64,000 bases of DNA from Secundilactobacillus odoratitofui DSM 19909 = JCM 15043 (GCF_001434895.1 NZ_AZEE01000028.1:248502-312501); one strand, 5' to 3'; positions 18,105-27,571 are shown, numbered from the stretch's first letter. Notes: generated by a model from the sequence alone, not told the origin. Numbers and translations are program-made.

Positions 18105-19130
18105 TTAAAGGGTTTCTTTAGTAAAGTCAACAACCATCCGGCCGACGATTTTACCTTCCTTCATTTCGTCAATAATATCGTTGATTTCACTTAAACGACG
18201 AGTTTGAACGATTGGGTGGACTAAGCCTTCTGCACCAAATTGGAAGGTTTCAGCAAGGTCTTGACGAGTCCCAACCAATGAACCAGCAACTTGAATCCCA
18301 TCCAGAACAGTTTTAGCAATGTTTAATTCCATGTTACCTTGTGGTAGCGCAACGGCAACCAAGCGACCATCTGGACGAAGGGCGTTGACAGATTGCGTAA
18401 AGGCAGCTTTATTAACGGCGGTAACTTGGGCATTGTTAACACCACCGACTTGTTTTTGAATTTCTTCGGCAACGTCTTGTGTGTGGCGGTTAATTAAGAT
18501 GTCAGCACCGTTTTCCTTAGCGGCTTTAAGCTTATCTTCGTTACCATCAACAGCGACGACGTGGGCGCCAAAGACGTGCTTAGCATATTGAATGGCCAAG
18601 TTACCAAGACCACCAGCACCAACAACTTCAACCCATTGACCAGGCTTAGTTTCACCAACTTTTAACGCCTTGTACATCGTAACACCGGCACAAGTTAAAC
18701 TAGTGGCTTCAACTGGGTCCAAACCTTCTGGCACCTTAACCGCGTAGTTAGCATCCACGATAACTTGTTGGGCCATGGCACCGTCAACAGTGAAACCAGA
18801 GTTTTGCACGTTTCGGCAAAGCGTCTCACGACCAGTTAAGCAATATTCACAATGGCCACAGCCTTTGAAGAACCATGCAATGGAAACACGATCGCCGACT
18901 TTAAGGTTTTCAACGTCATCAGCAACTTGTGAAACAATTCCGACACCTTCGTGACCAATGATCCGGCCAGGGAATTTACCAAAGTCACCTGCAGCAACGT
19001 GTAAATCAGTGTGACATAAACCACAATACTCCACGTCTACCAATGCTTCACCGTGACGAATTGGACGGAGAGTAACATCTTTAATATCGACATAACCATC
19101 TACTGAATCTCGAACAACTGCTGCTTTCAT
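18105..19130 (-). CDS. adhP: Zinc-dependent alcohol dehydrogenase, AdhP type
   Basis: Medium-chain NAD-dependent alcohol dehydrogenase, 341 residues, interconverting primary alcohols and aldehydes. The catalytic zinc site includes C39 and H60-E61 ([14 protein letters not shown]). The structural zinc lobe is [15 protein letters not shown], and the NAD-binding turn is [14 protein letters not shown]. The ATG at 19130 follows AAAGAGGT on the minus strand. It is monocistronic. Upstream lie two ATTTCACAA half-sites and a cre-like motif (see the regulatory entry), compatible with redox (Rex) and carbon control, as is common for adh genes of this group. Confidence 0.95.
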   Translation of the reverse strand: MKAAVVRDSVDGYVDIKDVTLRPIRHGEALVDVEYCGLCHTDLHVAAGDFGKFPGRIIGHEGVGIVSQVADDVENLKVGDRVSIAWFFKGCGHCEYCLTGRETLCRNVQNSGFTVDGAMAQQVIVDANYAVKVPEGLDPVEATSLTCAGVTMYKALKVGETKPGQWVEVVGAGGLGNLAIQYAKHVFGAHVVAVDGNEDKLKAAKENGADILINRHTQDVAEEIQKQVGGVNNAQVTAVNKAAFTQSVNALRPDGRLVAVALPQGNMELNIAKTVLDGIQVAGSLVGTRQDLAETFQFGAEGLVHPIVQTRRLSEINDIIDEMKEGKIVGRMVVDFTKETL

Positions 19131-19483
19131 AATTAAATAACCTCTTTCGTTTATGATTTCACAATGTCATTTAACCACAGGTTTACTAAAAATACAAGTG
19201 ATATTTTGAGCAATCATATTAATTTTCAAAAACTTTTAACTTTTAGAAAACGGTTACTTTCCAATTCTAATCAATTTCTTGCCACCTTTAATCAAATTTT
19301 GAAATATTAACTTCAATTTCACAAATAAATTGAATATTTTTGGTTACTTGTTCGCTAATTTTGTCGAGATATAGTATGATTAGAAGCGTAATAATGCTGA
19401 TTATATGGTACACTGTAAGGCAGTGTGTCAGAAGTCATACAAACTGTTTTATACAAAAAAAGAATAAGAGGAGTTCGTTAAAG
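19131..19483. promoter_or_regulatory. AT-rich control region between adhP and the two-component system
   Basis: Divergent intergenic region. ATTTCACAA occurs twice (19156-19164 and 19316-19324); read on the minus strand this is TTGTGAAAT, one arm of a Rex-type palindrome. AGAAAACGGTTACT (19245-19258) matches a CcpA cre box at 12 of 14 positions. On the minus strand TTGTAT-17-TTAAAT near 19166-19195 is a weak candidate adh promoter. No convincing promoter for the response regulator was found by eye. All sites are inferred. Confidence 0.4.
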
Positions 19484-20170
19484 ATGAGTCGAATTTTAAT
19501 TATTGAAGATGAAAAAAACTTAGCTCGTTTCGTCGAGCTAGAACTAAAACACGAAGGTTACGAAACCGAAGTGCAATTTAATGGTCGAACTGGTCTCGAG
19601 GCCGCTTTGGCAAATGATTTTGATGTTATTCTGCTTGACTTAATGTTACCCGAATTAAATGGGATCGATGTTGCTCGTCGGATTCGCGAAGTTAAGAGCA
19701 CCCCAATTATTATGATGACCGCTCGTGATTCAGTGATTGACCGTGTTTCCGGCTTCGATCATGGTGCCGATGATTATATCGTTAAGCCATTTGCCATTGA
19801 AGAATTACTGGCACGGGTTCGGGCGTTGCTACGTCGGATTCACATTGAAAGCGAACAAAAAGACTTTAAGCAGACCACAGTGACCTATAAAGACCTGACG
19901 ATTGAAAAGGAAAACCGAGTTGTGCGTCGCGGTGACGAAGTCATCAACTTAACTAAGCGCGAGTATGAACTTCTATTAACTTTAATGGAAAACGTGAATG
20001 TTGTTTTGGCCCGTGACGTCCTTTTAAACAAGGTCTGGGGTTACGAATCAGAAGTCGAAACCAACGTGGTTGATGTTTACGTGCGTTACTTACGTAATAA
20101 GATTGATCGCCCAGGTGAAAAGAGCTACATCCAAACTGTACGTGGAACTGGGTACGTGATGCGTTCATGA
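19484..20170 (+). CDS. OmpR-family response regulator (LisR/CovR-like)
   Basis: A 228-residue regulator with a receiver domain (1-120) and a winged-helix DNA-binding domain (about 130-228). The phosphoacceptor is D52 in VILLDLMLPE, with acidic pocket E8/D9, switch T in MMTARD and K in IVKPF. The wing region contains RNKIDRPGEKSYIQTVRG. It resembles the LisR/CovR group of Lactobacillales, which respond to envelope stress, but the regulon cannot be inferred. The frame extends upstream to 19340 without a ribosome site; ATG 19484 has AAGAGGAG and is the real start. The stop overlaps the kinase start (ATGA). Confidence 0.93.
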   Translation: MSRILIIEDEKNLARFVELELKHEGYETEVQFNGRTGLEAALANDFDVILLDLMLPELNGIDVARRIREVKSTPIIMMTARDSVIDRVSGFDHGADDYIVKPFAIEELLARVRALLRRIHIESEQKDFKQTTVTYKDLTIEKENRVVRRGDEVINLTKREYELLLTLMENVNVVLARDVLLNKVWGYESEVETNVVDVYVRYLRNKIDRPGEKSYIQTVRGTGYVMRS

Positions 20171-21849
20171 GTGAAACAACGATTAATGACACAACCGTCA
20201 AAAAACGACACCGCTTGTCGGTCAAGTGGAAGTGGGCGCTGGGCAGTGCAGTCGGCGTTTTTCTTATCTTCTTAGCATTTTCAATTTTACTATTTAAAGG
20301 CATGTCAGGGGTGCTTTTGCAACAAGAACGCACCCACGTGAATAATACAGTTGACACTGTAATCAGCCGCGTTGATAATCTACAAGGCCATTTCAATAGC
20401 GATTCGGTTAGTGATGCGTTGCAACCGTCACTTAGCCAACCAAGTGGTTCAATATCGGATAACGCTAATATTTATCAAAATTCACTGATTACTGATCTTT
20501 CACGGGACAGCACTGGTGTCACCGTGTACAATGCCAAAAAAGAAATTGTTTTCAAATCGCGTAAAAATCAATTAGACGCTAAACATCTTAAAAACAAGCG
20601 TGAAGTTCGCGTGATGTCAACCAACTCGTTCGACGGCCTAGTGGGACAAGCGCCAATCTATGCAGGCCAAAGTCACAAACTATTAGGTTACGTGCAAGTT
20701 ACAAATTCCATGTCTGAATATAAGTCAGCGCTTAATCGGTTCATTTTGATCTTGATTGTGCTGGTCATTTCGGCCATGTTTGTGGCATCAATCTTTAGTT
20801 ACGTGCTGGCAGATATCCTATTGAAGCCCATCATTGGTCTTAATCAAACCATGCGAGCTGTCCGTGAAGACCCACAATCGGATGAACGGGTGACTGTCAC
20901 AAGGCGCAATGATGAACTTTCTGATTTAAGTGAACTATTTAACGATATGCTTGATCAGATGCAGCGCTATATTGATCAACAACAGCAATTCGTTGGCGAC
21001 GTTTCTCACGAATTGAGAACGCCGGTTGCAGTAATTCAAGGCCACATCGAACTGTTACAACGATGGGGCAAAGATGATCCAGAGGTTCTCGACGAATCTC
21101 TGACAGCTGCAATGCAAGAAACCAAGCGCATGCAAAGCTTGGTCACTGAAATGCTGGATTTGACCCGTGCTGAACAAATTGAAATCACAATGAATCACGA
21201 AACGTCCGATGTAAAAGAAGTGGTCAATCAAGTCTTTAATGACTTCAAAATGATCCATCCTGATTTTACGTTCATTTTGGATGACGATGTCCGTGGTCAT
21301 GCTTACTCACAGATTTACCGTAATCATCTGGAACAAGTTTTGATTATTTTGCTGGACAACGCCGTCAAGTACTCCGTGAAGCGTAAGGAAATTCACCTCT
21401 CGCTGTCATCTAGCGGGCATGTTGCTCAAATTGCTGTCCAAGATTTTGGTGAAGGGATTTCACAAGAAAACATGGACCGGGTCTTTAACCGCTTCTATCG
21501 AGTGGATAAGGCACGTAGCCGCAACAAAGGTGGCAACGGCCTGGGCCTTTCCATCGCTAAGCGGTTAGTAGAAGCCTACCACGGTAAGATTGGCATCGAA
21601 AGTGCACTTGGGCATGGTTCGATTTTCCAAATTGAACTGCCATTGATTTCAGAGGCGCTCAAGATCCAACTTGATCATGCCAAAGAAGAAGACGAGGAAG
21701 AACGCACTGTCACCGAGCCTTTATCCACCAACTTAGGTGCAAACCCAACTTCATCATCAACCAGTATTCCGGGTGTGTATCGTGCTACGGATGACCCGTC
21801 AGCAACACCGACTGAGTCAACCCATGATGATGATAAACCACTGGAATAA
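20167..21849 (+). CDS. HAMP-domain sensor histidine kinase with acidic C-terminal tail
   Basis: Partner kinase of the preceding regulator, 560 residues. Layout: a basic cytoplasmic start, TM1 (about 20-42), an extracellular sensor region (about 43-188), TM2 (about 190-215), HAMP, HisKA with H281 in DVSHELRTPVAVIQGH, then HATPase_c with N box IILLDNAVKYS, G1 DFGEGIS, F box FNRFYRVDKARS and G2 GGNGLGLSIAK. Beyond the ATPase (from about residue 500) is an unusual tail of roughly 60 residues, Asp/Glu-rich then Ser/Thr/Pro-rich, ending DDDKPLE. It is not part of the usual kinase and of unknown role. A terminator follows. Confidence 0.93.
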   Translation: MSETTINDTTVKKRHRLSVKWKWALGSAVGVFLIFLAFSILLFKGMSGVLLQQERTHVNNTVDTVISRVDNLQGHFNSDSVSDALQPSLSQPSGSISDNANIYQNSLITDLSRDSTGVTVYNAKKEIVFKSRKNQLDAKHLKNKREVRVMSTNSFDGLVGQAPIYAGQSHKLLGYVQVTNSMSEYKSALNRFILILIVLVISAMFVASIFSYVLADILLKPIIGLNQTMRAVREDPQSDERVTVTRRNDELSDLSELFNDMLDQMQRYIDQQQQFVGDVSHELRTPVAVIQGHIELLQRWGKDDPEVLDESLTAAMQETKRMQSLVTEMLDLTRAEQIEITMNHETSDVKEVVNQVFNDFKMIHPDFTFILDDDVRGHAYSQIYRNHLEQVLIILLDNAVKYSVKRKEIHLSLSSSGHVAQIAVQDFGEGISQENMDRVFNRFYRVDKARSRNKGGNGLGLSIAKRLVEAYHGKIGIESALGHGSIFQIELPLISEALKIQLDHAKEEDEEERTVTEPLSTNLGANPTSSSTSIPGVYRATDDPSATPTESTHDDDKPLE

Positions 21850-21867
21850 TGCAATCGATTCAAAAAG

Positions 21868-21908
21868 CTCGCCAAACTGTGGCCAATCACGTTTGACGGG
21901 TTTTTTTA
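21868..21908 (+). terminator. Terminator after the histidine kinase
   Basis: CTCGCCAAAC pairs imperfectly with GTTTGACGGG, then T7 (21900-21906). Confidence 0.8.
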
Positions 21909-22031
21909 TTACTTAATTCTTTATTTTATTAACAATTCTCTTAATTTTCACTAGAATCACAGCACAGAATCGATTTAGTGCGTATAGTAGTATCAGTTTC
22001 ATAGACCTATTCGTAGATCGGAGTGACAAAC

Positions 22032-23006
22032 ATGGACAGTATGATTTGCCCAAACTGTGGCCATACAATTCCAAATAATGTAACATTTTGCCCAGACTGT
22101 GGGGTAGATTTAACACAGTCAATGACCGATACCCTGGGTGATTTTACTTCCCGAGATCAACAGCGCGAGAATCAAGATAGCCAACCCGGTCGTACTCAAA
22201 GTCGGCAACAACGGTTAAGCGATAGCTGGCAACATCGTTTAATACCCAATTTAGCCCATCTCAAACAGGTTTGGCAATTCATCTTGAATAATACCATCGT
22301 TCTTTTAGCGGTGTATCTCGTTTCGTTAATTTTTAGCAATTGGCGCTGGGCGATTTTGGTCTTATTCTTGATTACCAGTTATCTATTTCCACTGTTAACC
22401 GGCCGAACGGCTTTTTTCGGCCACGGTCCGATAGCGCAACCGTCAAGGACACCACTAGTCGGACCTCAAGAAGAGAGGCAACCCGCTAACTTCCAATCAG
22501 AAGCGCATCCAGCAGGACAGCCAATCCCAACACCTAAGCAGCATCGAAGTCGTCGAATATTTTCTAACAGCGAGTTTAAGATTGGTAGTGTCATCCTGAT
22601 TCCAAGCCTGATTGGTTATCTTGTGGCTAAACAGGTGATTGGGACAACCACTCAGTCAATTTTTAACCGAAGTGGCCTTGGGATGACTGCCAACGTGTAT
22701 ATTATCTGCTTAGGCGGTTTAGGTATCGCGGTTGCGATGGTTCTCGGTGGCTTTTTAAAGGGTCTGATTGGGCATCCGCGTGGTGGCCAACGTTTCAAAC
22801 GCTGGGGATTAGGTGTTGCAATTTTGACTATTCTGTTAGGGCTTGCGCTCTATCAAAATGCCAATACAGGCAACTTATCCACTTCTGCCTCACTGGTTGA
22901 CACGATTGGTAAACCATTAGTGACCTGGTTACCATGGGGCGCAGGTATCGCATACGTTGTGGGGATTTTTAAAAACTTGATCACACCCCAGAGTATCGCA
23001 AGGTAA
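22032..23006 (+). CDS. Zinc-ribbon membrane protein, function unknown
   Basis: A 324-residue protein. It opens with a rubredoxin-like zinc ribbon (CPNCGH...FCPDCG, residues 5-25), then a hydrophilic linker, about two TM segments (near 85-130), a Gln/Pro-rich loop (about 140-180), and three further hydrophobic segments (near 187-208, 218-240, 252-270) plus one at the end. Zinc ribbon plus membrane anchor recurs in Firmicute envelope proteins, but I do not recognise the family well enough to assign a role. ATG 22032 is chosen because GGAG (22019-22022) lies nine bases before it; an in-frame GTG at 22023 is too close. It is monocistronic, between two terminators. Confidence 0.8.
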   Translation: MDSMICPNCGHTIPNNVTFCPDCGVDLTQSMTDTLGDFTSRDQQRENQDSQPGRTQSRQQRLSDSWQHRLIPNLAHLKQVWQFILNNTIVLLAVYLVSLIFSNWRWAILVLFLITSYLFPLLTGRTAFFGHGPIAQPSRTPLVGPQEERQPANFQSEAHPAGQPIPTPKQHRSRRIFSNSEFKIGSVILIPSLIGYLVAKQVIGTTTQSIFNRSGLGMTANVYIICLGGLGIAVAMVLGGFLKGLIGHPRGGQRFKRWGLGVAILTILLGLALYQNANTGNLSTSASLVDTIGKPLVTWLPWGAGIAYVVGIFKNLITPQSIAR

Positions 23007-23023
23007 TGATATCTTTTCAATTC

Positions 23024-23061
23024 AAAAAAGGCGTCTCACATTCAAGTGAGTCGCCTTTTAA
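23024..23061. terminator. Bidirectional terminator between the zinc-ribbon gene and yidC
   Basis: AAAAGGCGTCTCAC pairs with GTGAGTCGCCTTTT with one bulge. A-rich and T-rich flanks let it serve both converging genes. Confidence 0.85.
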
Positions 23062-23081
23062 TATATTCGATAGAAAATCGA

Positions 23082-24002
23082 TTAATGGTGTCTTTGTTTA
23101 CCAGCATTTCGATTCCGGTTATGGTTTGAACTTGGTTGATCAGTTGCTGGCGTGTCAGCAGGTGTCACAGTGGCTGCGACTGGTTTAGGTGCAGCTGGAA
23201 TCTTGGGTGGGTTCTTTTTCATTTCGGCCTCAATTTCGCGACGAATTCGTGGACGATACATGTTAATAATCAGTGTTTGGATACATGCAAAAATACCACC
23301 GATAAAGAAGTAAAGCCCAAGCCCAGCAGGTGTCGAGATCGTGAAGAATAAGATCATGACCGGGCTAATGACCATTGTGATCCGCATTTGCTTACGTTGT
23401 TCGGCTGGCATACCAATCATTGATAGGTAGCCTTGGAGTAAGTAAGACAAGAACGACAAGATTGCCAGTAAGATTGATGACTTACCAAGCGGAATGCCCA
23501 TGAATGAAGATGAGGCCAATTCTGGTGAGTATTGAATGGCGGCATAGAGGGCAGCAAAGATTGGCATTTGAATCAGTAATGGTAAACAACCAATCCCGCC
23601 AGTCATACTAATACCATTCTCACGGTATAATTGCATCATTTGCTGACCGGCAGCAGCTTGTTCTTCCTGAGTAGTCGCCGCTTTTTGCCGTTTTTGGATT
23701 TCAGTTAAATGAGGCTTAATAGCCGCCATTTTTTCTTGTTGGACCGTTGAGTTACGTAGTTGCTTGACCATCACTGGCAGCAAGACCATCCGCACGACCA
23801 CGGTGACCACAATAATTGCCCAACCATATGAATGCCCTAATAAATTAGCTAGCCATTCCATAACGTGTTGGCCGGGAACAGCCAAATAGTCATAGACAAG
23901 GCCGTACGGTTTGCCACTCTTAGTTCGTTGGACACACCCACTTAAAAGTAGTAACAGGGCGCTGAGTGCTAGGCCCAATTGAATCGGTTTCTTGGATTTC
24001 AT
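23082..24002 (-). CDS. yidC: Membrane protein insertase YidC/OxaA (lipoprotein form)
   Basis: A 306-residue insertase of the YidC/Oxa1/Alb3 family. It begins with a lipoprotein signal peptide (lipobox LLSGC, C23). The conserved core of five TM segments has the hydrophilic-groove arginine in VVVRMVLLPVMVKQLRNS, the coiled cytoplasmic loop rich in Gln/Lys, and MTGGIGCLPLLIQMPIF. The tail (about 265-306) is Pro/Ala- then Asn/His/Arg-rich, ending KQRHH, and could contact ribosomes as in YidC2 proteins. Lactobacillaceae usually carry two copies; this one is not next to rnpA, suggesting the YidC2/OxaA2 paralogue. It is monocistronic. Confidence 0.95.
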   Translation of the reverse strand: MKSKKPIQLGLALSALLLLLSGCVQRTKSGKPYGLVYDYLAVPGQHVMEWLANLLGHSYGWAIIVVTVVVRMVLLPVMVKQLRNSTVQQEKMAAIKPHLTEIQKRQKAATTQEEQAAAGQQMMQLYRENGISMTGGIGCLPLLIQMPIFAALYAAIQYSPELASSSFMGIPLGKSSILLAILSFLSYLLQGYLSMIGMPAEQRKQMRITMVISPVMILFFTISTPAGLGLYFFIGGIFACIQTLIINMYRPRIRREIEAEMKKNPPKIPAAPKPVAATVTPADTPATDQPSSNHNRNRNAGKQRHH

Positions 24003-24103
24003 TACGCTTTATTCAATTCCCTTCTAAAATCGTCTACATATTATAGTAACAATTCTTTTAAAGATAACAACAGGATAAATACTACTTGATATGGCGGGGG
24101 TTT

Positions 24104-24376
24104 TCAATCGGTAATCTGAAATTTTTTGAAGTTGGCCTCTGGTTCTTTTGAAATGGTGACGTTTGAAACGGTGGCGTATGGACTAGGGGATGCTTTAATT
24201 GCCTGCAAGAATTCATCTAGTTGCGCTTGTGGGGCTTGGGCGCGAATCGTTACGGAACCATCGGCTTCGTTTTTGACCCAACCGACGATGTGTAATTGAC
24301 GCGCTAGTCTTAAAGTTGTCCATCTAAACCCAACACCTTGAACGTGTCCTTGAACCGAAATAATGACGGATTCCAT
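24104..24376 (-). CDS. acyP: Acylphosphatase
   Basis: A 90-residue enzyme hydrolysing acyl phosphates. The signature VQGHVQGVGFRW holds the phosphate-binding R18, and WVKNEADGSV holds catalytic N36. The minus-strand ATG at 24376 is preferred: AAGGAGTGATTTTG gives a good ribosome site, while the GTG at 24385 lies within it. It is divergent from the RNA methyltransferase gene, a common pairing in Firmicutes. Confidence 0.95.
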   Translation of the reverse strand: MESVIISVQGHVQGVGFRWTTLRLARQLHIVGWVKNEADGSVTIRAQAPQAQLDEFLQAIKASPSPYATVSNVTISKEPEANFKKFQITD

Positions 24377-24441
24377 CAAAATCACTCCTTATCGTGATAT
24401 TATGTACCATGGTAACAAAAATCGGAAAGAAGAGGCAGCAC

Positions 24442-25221
24442 ATGATTGAAAAGATATCATCTACTCAAAACGCAAAGGTAAAAAAATGGCAACATTTAAC
24501 CACTAAAAAAGGACATCAAAAATACCATCAATATCTTGTTGAAGGTTGGCACATCGTCGGTGACGCAATAACTGCCGGCCAACCAATTGTTCAAATTGCT
24601 GCAACACCTGCTCAATTAGCACAACATCAGGCCCAATTACCGGCTAACGTCGAGGTGTTTGAGATTAATGACGACATCGCCAAAAAATTGTCAGATACGG
24701 TGACGCCACAAGGCATTTTTGCGGTGGTTGAAATTTTAGCGCAACAGCACGTTAACGCGACTGAGGCGACTGGCGGCTGGTTGTTACTGGATCGAATTCA
24801 AGATCCCGGTAATATTGGTACCATGGTTCGAACAGCAGATGCGGCTGGTTTTACAGGAGTTGTGTTTGGTCAAGGTACTTCAAGTCGATACACGCCGAAG
24901 GTTATCCGCGCGATGCAAGGTAGTCAATTTCATATTCAGCTCACTGAAGGTGATTTGTCAGAATGGGTCACGGACTTAAAGCAACGAGGTATCGCGGTTT
25001 ACGGGTCTGCACTAGATGAACACGCACAAGATTATAGTGCTGTTGAGCCAACCGCTGATTTAGGATTGATCATGGGTAACGAAGGCCAAGGCATGTCAGC
25101 TGAGTTGATGGCCGCCACCACTCAAAATCTCTACATTCCAATTAAGGGGAATGCCGAGTCCTTAAACGTAGCAGTGGCAGCTGGTGTATTGATGTTTCAG
25201 TTAAACGCTAACTTAAGGTAA
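24442..25221 (+). CDS. TrmH/SpoU family RNA 2'-O-methyltransferase
   Basis: 259 residues: an N-terminal L30e-like RNA-binding domain (ISSTQNAKVKKWQHL, LVEGWHIV) and a SPOUT methyltransferase domain with the knot motifs LDRIQDPGNIGTMVRTADAAG, GLIMGNEGQGMS and IPIKGNAESLNVAVAAGV. It methylates ribose in rRNA or tRNA; the exact site cannot be told. The frame extends upstream to 24394, but ATG 24442 follows AGAGGCAGC and matches the family start. Confidence 0.93.
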   Translation: MIEKISSTQNAKVKKWQHLTTKKGHQKYHQYLVEGWHIVGDAITAGQPIVQIAATPAQLAQHQAQLPANVEVFEINDDIAKKLSDTVTPQGIFAVVEILAQQHVNATEATGGWLLLDRIQDPGNIGTMVRTADAAGFTGVVFGQGTSSRYTPKVIRAMQGSQFHIQLTEGDLSEWVTDLKQRGIAVYGSALDEHAQDYSAVEPTADLGLIMGNEGQGMSAELMAATTQNLYIPIKGNAESLNVAVAAGVLMFQLNANLR

Positions 25222-25247
25222 CTTTTAAGATTAAAAGGGTGTTTTTC

Positions 25248-25276
25248 TTGCATTCTTGTGGTATGTTGAGTATAGT
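25248..25276 (+). promoter_or_regulatory. Probable promoter of the HD-domain gene
   Basis: TTGCAT (25248-25253), 17 bases, TATAGT (25271-25276). The -35 is weak. It lies 39 bases before the ATG. Confidence 0.45.
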
Positions 25277-25314
25277 TACTAAAATGAACTTACTTAAAGT
25301 AAAGGAAGCGTTGT

Positions 25315-25830
25315 ATGACACGAAATGATTGGCGTCAAGATTCAGAGTACGTTGCCTTAGTCAGTGATTTGTTGGCCAAGCCAGAGGTTCAAAAACTGGC
25401 GAACTATACCCAACATCACCACTCAAACCGATTAGATCATTCAATTTCGGTTTCTTATGACAGTTATCTCATTGCCAAAAAACATCATCTAAACGTTCGT
25501 GTGACAGCACGCGCTGGCTTGCTTCATGATTTGTTCTATTACGACTGGCGGACAACTAAGTTTAACTTAGGGTCACACGCATTTATTCACCCACGTGTCG
25601 CGCTTCGCAATGCTGAGAAGCTGACGGAGCTTACACCGATGGAAAAAGACATCATCTTAAAACACATGTGGGGTGCTACTGCAGCACTACCCAAGTATCG
25701 CGAGAGTGTGATTGTTAGTTTGGTTGATGATAAAGAAGCCGTGACCGAATTTTTCTCACCATTGGAAAAACGATTTACCGTTTGGCGTAAGCAACACTTA
25801 AGTCGAGTATTAAATTTATTAGATAAGTAA
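25315..25830 (+). CDS. HD-domain phosphohydrolase, substrate unknown
   Basis: A 171-residue single-domain HD protein. The metal-binding pattern is H(x)nHD: HSNRLDHSISVSYDSY followed by AGLLHDLFYYDW and a later LKHMWG and VDDKEA. It is likely a nucleotide or small-phosphate hydrolase, widespread in lactobacilli and usually annotated only as HD-domain protein. AAAGGAAGCG precedes ATG 25315. A HxlR regulator follows 23 bases later; whether they share a transcript is unclear. Confidence 0.85.
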   Translation: MTRNDWRQDSEYVALVSDLLAKPEVQKLANYTQHHHSNRLDHSISVSYDSYLIAKKHHLNVRVTARAGLLHDLFYYDWRTTKFNLGSHAFIHPRVALRNAEKLTELTPMEKDIILKHMWGATAALPKYRESVIVSLVDDKEAVTEFFSPLEKRFTVWRKQHLSRVLNLLDK

Positions 25831-25853
25831 TCAAGTCGTTAGGGGGTGTCAGA

Positions 25854-26237
25854 ATGGATCAAGTTGTTGATAAGACAATCGATGCAGCTCAATTTGAACT
25901 CTGTCCTAAATTTGAATGGACGTTCTCGATTTTAGGTAAAAAGTGGAATGGTTTGATCATTGACGTTTTACTGAACTTAGGACCACAACGTTTTAAAGAC
26001 ATTGCTAGTAAAGTCACCAAGTGTTCGGATCGAGTACTGGTCGAACGGCTTAAGGAACTTGAAACTGAGGGAATTGTTATGCGTCGAACTTACAGTAATT
26101 CCTCATTAATTGAGTACGCCTTAACTGAAAAAGGGCAAGATTTAGCTGATGTGATGTGTTCAGTGCACAGCTGGTCAGAGAAATGGTGTCAACCAGAAAA
26201 CACTTCTGAGGTTGACCAATGCCACCAACCGCTGTAA
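25854..26237 (+). CDS. HxlR-family winged-helix regulator
   Basis: 127 residues. The HxlR core is CPKFEWTFSILGKKWNGLI followed by the recognition region LGPQRFKDIASKV and RVLVERLKELETEGIV. Family members often sense aldehydes or oxidants through cysteines; here C near residue 19, another near 62 and three near the C-terminus are candidates, but no sensing role is shown. AGGGGGTG precedes ATG 25854. Its 3' end carries the promoter for the pheST leader. Confidence 0.88.
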   Translation: MDQVVDKTIDAAQFELCPKFEWTFSILGKKWNGLIIDVLLNLGPQRFKDIASKVTKCSDRVLVERLKELETEGIVMRRTYSNSSLIEYALTEKGQDLADVMCSVHSWSEKWCQPENTSEVDQCHQPL

Positions 26238-26240
26238 ACT
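26212..26240 (+). promoter_or_regulatory. Promoter of the pheST T-box leader
   Basis: TTGACC (26212-26217), 17-base spacer, TAAACT (26235-26240). It overlaps the end of the HxlR gene. Confidence 0.65.
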
Positions 26241-26259
26241 AGTGATTGTGCAAATTATA

Positions 26260-26495
26260 AATGCAATGATAAAAGAGTAGTAGAGCGGTCGTAATCTCAG
26301 AGACGAGCACATTTAGTGGAAGTGTTCGGGTTACTTAGTTTGAATTCACTTTTTGAGCAGAGATCGGGCGTTAGTTGCTAACAAATGGTCTTCCGGTTAA
26401 TGACCGTTAAACAATTACCAAGTGTACTTTTAATAAAGTAAACAAGGGTGGTACCGCGAAAGCTTCGTCCCTTTTATGGGGACGGGGCTTTTTTA
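26260..26495 (+). promoter_or_regulatory. T-box leader, phenylalanine-specific, upstream of pheST
   Basis: The T-box core AACAAGGGTGGTACCGCG (26441-26458) and a terminator hairpin (AGCTTCGTCCC at 26461 with GGGACGGGGCT, then TTTTTT) are clear. A plausible Phe specifier TTC followed by A is at 26345-26347 on the 3' side of stem I. Uncharged tRNA-Phe should switch the structure to read-through into pheS. Confidence 0.93.
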
Positions 26496-26515
26496 TTTGA
26501 TTAAGGAGGTCAGTT

Positions 26516-27562
26516 ATGACACTAAAGGATCAATTAGAAAAAATTCGTCAAGAACGACGAGAAAGTATTAAAGAAGTAGGCGACTTAAAGGGCCTAGATG
26601 CCTTGCGGGTTGAACTACTTGGTAAAAAAGGTCCAATCACGCAGGCTTTACGTGGGATGAAAGATTTACCTGCGGAAGAACGGCCACAATTTGGCCAGTT
26701 TGCCAACCACGTCAGAGATGAATTGCAATCGGCAATCGAAGCTAAGCGTGATGAACTCAAGCAAGCAGTCTTAAACAAGCGACTACAGGAAGAAAAAATT
26801 GACGTGACGCTACCTGGCAAACCGGTAGCACAAGGTCAACCACACGTTATTCAACAAATTGTTGATCAAATCGAAGACCTTTTCATCGGCATGGGTTACC
26901 AAGTTTTGTCTGGTCCTGAAGTCGAAGAAGACAAGTATAACTTCGAAATGATGAACTTGCCAAAGGATCATCCAGCCCGTGATATGCAAGATACTTTTTA
27001 CATCACAAAAGAGATTTTGATGCGGACACAGACTTCACCAATGCAAGCCCGGACGCTTGAAAAACACGACTTTAGTCAAGGGCCACTTAAGATGATCTCA
27101 CCAGGCGTTGTTTATCGTCGTGATACCGATGATCCAACTCACTCACATCAGTTCCACCAAGTGGAAGGAATTGTGATCGATAAGCACATCACCATGGCTG
27201 ACCTAAAGGGCACTTTACAATTAGTTGCTCACGAGTTATTTGGTGACCGTTTTGATATTCGTCTGCGTCCAAGTTATTTCCCATTTACGGAACCATCTGT
27301 CGAAGCTGATATTACTTGCTTCAACTGTGGTGGCAAGGGTTGTGCGGTATGTAAGTATACTGGCTGGATCGAAGTACTTGGTGCCGGTATGGTGCACCCA
27401 AACGTGTTAAAGATAGCTGGTGTTGACCCAGAAGTCTACGGTGGCTTTGCCTTTGGCTTAGGTCCTGATCGATTCGCAATGCTGAAATACGGGGTGGACG
27501 ACATTCGGAATTTCTACTTGAATGATGTTCGTTTCTTGACCCAATTTTCAAAGAAAGGATAA
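26516..27562 (+). CDS. pheS: Phenylalanine--tRNA ligase alpha subunit
   Basis: Class II synthetase catalytic subunit, 348 residues. An N-terminal coiled coil (about 1-90) binds tRNA-Phe. The catalytic domain carries [26 protein letters not shown] and motif 3 [18 protein letters not shown] cysteine-rich insertion, [12 protein letters not shown], is present as in other Firmicute PheS. AAGGAGG precedes ATG 26516. It pairs with pheT nine bases downstream to form the alpha2-beta2 enzyme. Confidence 0.98.
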   Translation: MTLKDQLEKIRQERRESIKEVGDLKGLDALRVELLGKKGPITQALRGMKDLPAEERPQFGQFANHVRDELQSAIEAKRDELKQAVLNKRLQEEKIDVTLPGKPVAQGQPHVIQQIVDQIEDLFIGMGYQVLSGPEVEEDKYNFEMMNLPKDHPARDMQDTFYITKEILMRTQTSPMQARTLEKHDFSQGPLKMISPGVVYRRDTDDPTHSHQFHQVEGIVIDKHITMADLKGTLQLVAHELFGDRFDIRLRPSYFPFTEPSVEADITCFNCGGKGCAVCKYTGWIEVLGAGMVHPNVLKIAGVDPEVYGGFAFGLGPDRFAMLKYGVDDIRNFYLNDVRFLTQFSKKG

Positions 27563-27571
27563 TTAGCCGAA

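Noticed and set aside
19340-19483. N-terminal extension of the response regulator
   Set aside because: Low-complexity, no ribosome site, and the receiver domain starts right after ATG 19484.
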